A DNA stretch of 64,000 nucleotides from Azospirillum endophyticum (lineage in GTDB: Bacteria > Pseudomonadota > Alphaproteobacteria > Azospirillales > Azospirillaceae), in NCBI RefSeq assembly GCF_016595245.1, contig NZ_JAENHM010000084.1:1-64000 (forward strand), written 5' to 3'. The first letter of the stretch is position 1, and each line of letters opens with the position of its first letter. Under the pieces are notes generated by a model, which had not been told where the DNA came from, ran no database searches, and saw only the letters and a program-made list of their open reading frames with translations. Below, piece by piece: positions 60,174 through 64,000 of this stretch. Both the position numbers and the translations under genes were made by a program.

Positions 60174-60500
60174 TTATCGTGGATCGCGGCGCGGCACGAG
60201 CGTCCCTTTGAGTGGCGTCGAACGGTTGGTCCGGTGCCCCTTCGGCCAGATCCTCGCCTCGCCCTTGAACCACAGCTTGACTTGAGTGTCCGTGTCAGTC
60301 GCACGGGCGGTCTCTACGCCCTTGCGAGGCCCCCTTTGCGAAAGCTTCCGCCGCTTTGGCGCTGCGCAGGGGACGCACGGGCCGCGCCTTCTGCCATGAC
60401 AGGGCGAGCCGGCGCGAGAGGCGCGACATCGACTGCGGGCAATGGTCTTCCAAGGGGTTCGAACGCCCGTTCTGGCTGCCAACCCATGCGCCATCGCAGC
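60174..60500 (-). pseudogene. degraded IS630-family transposase remnant
   Basis: Two frames carry transposase-like pieces in the right order on the minus strand. Upstream comes SMSRLSRRLALSWQKARPVRPLRSAKAAEAFAKG (about 60340-60440), as in IS630 proteins (LSRQKARPxHP...AQEAFKKGGL). After a frame change, DTDTQVKLWFKGEARIWPKGHRTNR (about 60220-60295) matches the first catalytic Asp region of IS630 (VEVWFQDEARIGQKGTLTR), with Gly where the catalytic Asp is expected. The rest of the catalytic core is gone. It is a different IS630 subgroup from the copy at 58-908. Confidence 0.65.
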
Positions 60501-60719
60501 CTCCCGGTCGTAGGGTGCGGCAGTGAATCACGCCTTCACGGAAGAAGAAACCATCCCCGAGCCAGCCCGCAAGCGACGGTATGAGATAGCACATCTTCTT
60601 GCTTCATCCGTTGCACGGGGTTGGTGACGGGAGCCCAGTCGTCGCCGTTCAATGACCCGATGTAAAGCGATGTCGGATAGCCGCCGAGCGGTTTCCTCAT
60701 GGTCGACCTGCCACCACGA
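60501..60719. other. short non-coding stretch upstream of the peptide transporter end
   Basis: A 54-codon open frame (about 60536-60700, minus; MRKPLGGYPTSLYIGSLNGDD) is seen, with a weak ribosome site and no family I know. It may be part of the transposon scar next to it. No terminator hairpin for the ATPase gene was found. Confidence 0.4.
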
Positions 60720-62548
<1,829 letters not shown>

Positions 62549-62549
<1 letters not shown>

Positions 62550-63493
62550 CAGCCACGGCCTTTCGGATTGAACACGTCGCGGAACTGGTCGCCCACAAGG
62601 TTGATCGCGACGATGGTCACGAGGAGGGCGATGCCGGGATAGAAGGACAACCAGTATTGCCCGGACAGAAGGTACTGGTAGCCGTTGGAGATCAGGAGCC
62701 CGAGGCTCGGCTCGGTGACGGGAACGCCCAAGCCCAGGAACGACAGGGTCGCTTCGAGAGAGATCGCGCGTCCGACCTGGATCGTGCCCATGACGATCAG
62801 CGGCGGCAGGCAGTTGGGCAGGAGGTGGCGGAAGATGATCCGGCGCATGGGAACGCCGAGGCAGTCCGCCGCCTGGATGTATTCGCGCCGGCTCTCCACC
62901 AGCGCGGTGCCGCGCGCCGTGCGCGCATAGCTGGCCCATTCCACGATGATGAGCGCGAGCACCACGTTCTGGACGCCCTTGCCGAGGAAGGCGAGGATCA
63001 TCAGCGCCACGAGGATCGAGGGAAAGGAGAGCTGGAGATCGACGATGCGCATGATCGCCGTCTCGGTCCGCCCGCCGACATAGGCGGCGAAGAGTCCGAG
63101 CGAGGCTCCCACAAGGGCCGCCACCAGGGCCGACACGACGCCGACGCTGAGCGAGATGCGCAGGCCGTAGAGGATGGCCGAGAAGAGGTCGCGCCCCTGG
63201 TCGTCGGTGCCCAGGAGATAGGTGTAGCCCCCGGCCGCCGACGGGGAGCCCGGCTCCAGCATCCCGTCCATGATGTCGAGCTGCATGAGGTCGTAGGGGT
63301 TCTGCGGCGTCAGGAGCGGCGCGAAGACGGCGGCCAGCACCACGAGAGCGAGCACGACAAGGGCCGTCATGGCGAGCGGGGAGCGGGCGAAGTCGCGGGC
63401 GACCCGGACCCAGGGCCCCCGCGTCGCGCCGCCGATTGGGCCGCCGATCGGGCCGGCAGTCGGTGTCGGCGGCTGGTCCGGAACCGGGGTCAT
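62549..63493 (-). CDS. DppC-type peptide ABC transporter permease
   Basis: A 314-residue permease: Pro/Gly-rich cytoplasmic start, membrane segment LAMTALVVLALVVLAAVFAPLLTPQNPYD, LLGTDDQGRDLFSAILYGLRISLSVG (DppC signature), and EAA loop AADCLGVPMRRIIFRHLLPNCLPPLIVMGTIQVGRAISLEATLSFLGLG. Its ATG at 63493 overlaps the DppB stop (ATGA). Confidence 0.94.
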
Positions 63494-64000
63494 CGGGCGC
63501 TTCCCTTCTGGCCGAGGCGAACGCGCGGATCGAGGAGCGTATAGACCACGTCGACCGCGAAATTGATCCAGACGAACACGACCACGATCAGCAGGAGGTA
63601 GGCGACGATGATCGGCCGGTCGAGGACGTTGATGCTGTCGATGATGAGCTTGCCCATGCCGGGCCAAGCGAAGATCGTCTCGGTCACCACCGAGAAGGCG
63701 ATCACCGAGCCGAATTCGATGCCGATCACGGTGACGATCGGGATCATGATGTTCTTGAGGACATGCAGGCTGATGACTCGCTGCTCGGTGAGCCCGCGCG
63801 CCCGGGCGTAGCGGATGTAGTCCTGCGGCAGCACCTCGCGCACGCCCGCCCGTGTCAGGCGCATGATGAGCGCCATCTTGAAAAGCGAGAGGTTGAGGGC
63901 CGGAAGCAGGAGATGGCGCCAGCCGTCCGCCGTCAGGAACGACCATTGCAGGCCGAAGAGCGAGGCCGTTTCGCCTCGCCCACCGGAGGGCAGCCAGCCG
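63490..64000 (-). CDS. DppB-type peptide ABC transporter permease, 5' end beyond the window
   Basis: The C-terminal 169 residues of a DppB permease, open to the right edge. It reads GWLPSGGRGETASLFGLQWSFLTADGWRHLLLPALNLSLFKMALIMRLTRAGVREVLPQDYIRYARARGLTEQRVISLHVLKNIMIPIVTVIGIEFG, the typical EAA region, then membrane segments ending DVVYTLLDPRVRLG. The first half and the binding-protein gene should lie beyond position 64000. Confidence 0.93.
   Translation of the reverse strand, partial: GWLPSGGRGETASLFGLQWSFLTADGWRHLLLPALNLSLFKMALIMRLTRAGVREVLPQDYIRYARARGLTEQRVISLHVLKNIMIPIVTVIGIEFGSVIAFSVVTETIFAWPGMGKLIIDSINVLDRPIIVAYLLLIVVVFVWINFAVDVVYTLLDPRVRLGQKGSAR

Overview
The window is high-GC, almost fully coding DNA. 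It looks like a chromid or plasmid of an alphaproteobacterium, probably Azospirillum or a close relative. The grounds are the GC level, the mix of ABC-transporter-linked catabolic operons, the degraded IS630/IS6 transposases and the gene styles. The genus is an inference. No tRNA, rRNA or CRISPR array was found.

Layout. (1) 58-908: dead IS630 transposase. (2) 931-3314: MarR regulator divergent from a CLC chloride-channel-family protein with CBS domains, with a palindrome between them. (3) 3478-13440, minus strand: a guanidine-I (ykkC) riboswitch followed by two DUF1989 carboxyguanidine deiminase subunits, a urea/guanidine carboxylase, allophanate hydrolase and an ABC importer (binding protein, permease, ATPase). 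This is a guanidine uptake and nitrogen-assimilation operon. The carboxylase carries an in-frame REPIN-like palindromic insertion. (4) 13742-15450: acyl-CoA dehydrogenase-type oxidoreductase and an Asp/Glu racemase-like protein. (5) 15477-16512: a small conserved gene and a ParDE toxin-antitoxin pair. (6) 16679-26704: livGFHM and a lldD-like oxidase/decarboxylase/livK/SDR/FAH operon, on either side of an unusual GntR regulator. A matched 20-bp palindrome lies in front of both operons. (7) 27249-35256: NitT/TauT-type importer with a CoA-transferase, a citryl-CoA-lyase-like enzyme, a NodB-type deacetylase and an alpha/beta hydrolase, divergent from an IclR regulator. (8) 35445-37895: LysM/BON protein, IS6 remnant, cytochrome c and a sorbosone/glucose dehydrogenase-like protein. 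(9) 38723-49819: RpiR regulator divergent from a PotFABC-like importer, amidase, N-acyl-D-amino-acid deacylase, chemoreceptor and D-amino-acid dehydrogenase, read as N-acyl-D-amino acid scavenging. (10) 50003-57188: polar amino-acid-type importer with a flavin hydroxyacid oxidase, a D-hydroxyacid dehydrogenase and an RraA-like aldolase, divergent from a LysR regulator. (11) 57418-60164: DUF4387 and AtuA-family proteins with a LysR regulator. (12) 60174-60500: second dead IS630 transposase. (13) 60720-64000: dipeptide/oligopeptide ABC transporter with a fused double ATPase, running off the right edge.

Overall this is a chain of self-contained nutrient-scavenging modules. Each has its own importer, a short catabolic pathway and usually a divergently transcribed regulator, with small insertion-sequence scars near some of the boundaries. 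The best supported and most informative parts are the riboswitch-controlled guanidine operon with its in-frame REPIN, the two-operon GntR regulon, and the CoA-transferase/citryl-CoA-lyase import operon whose substrate is unknown.
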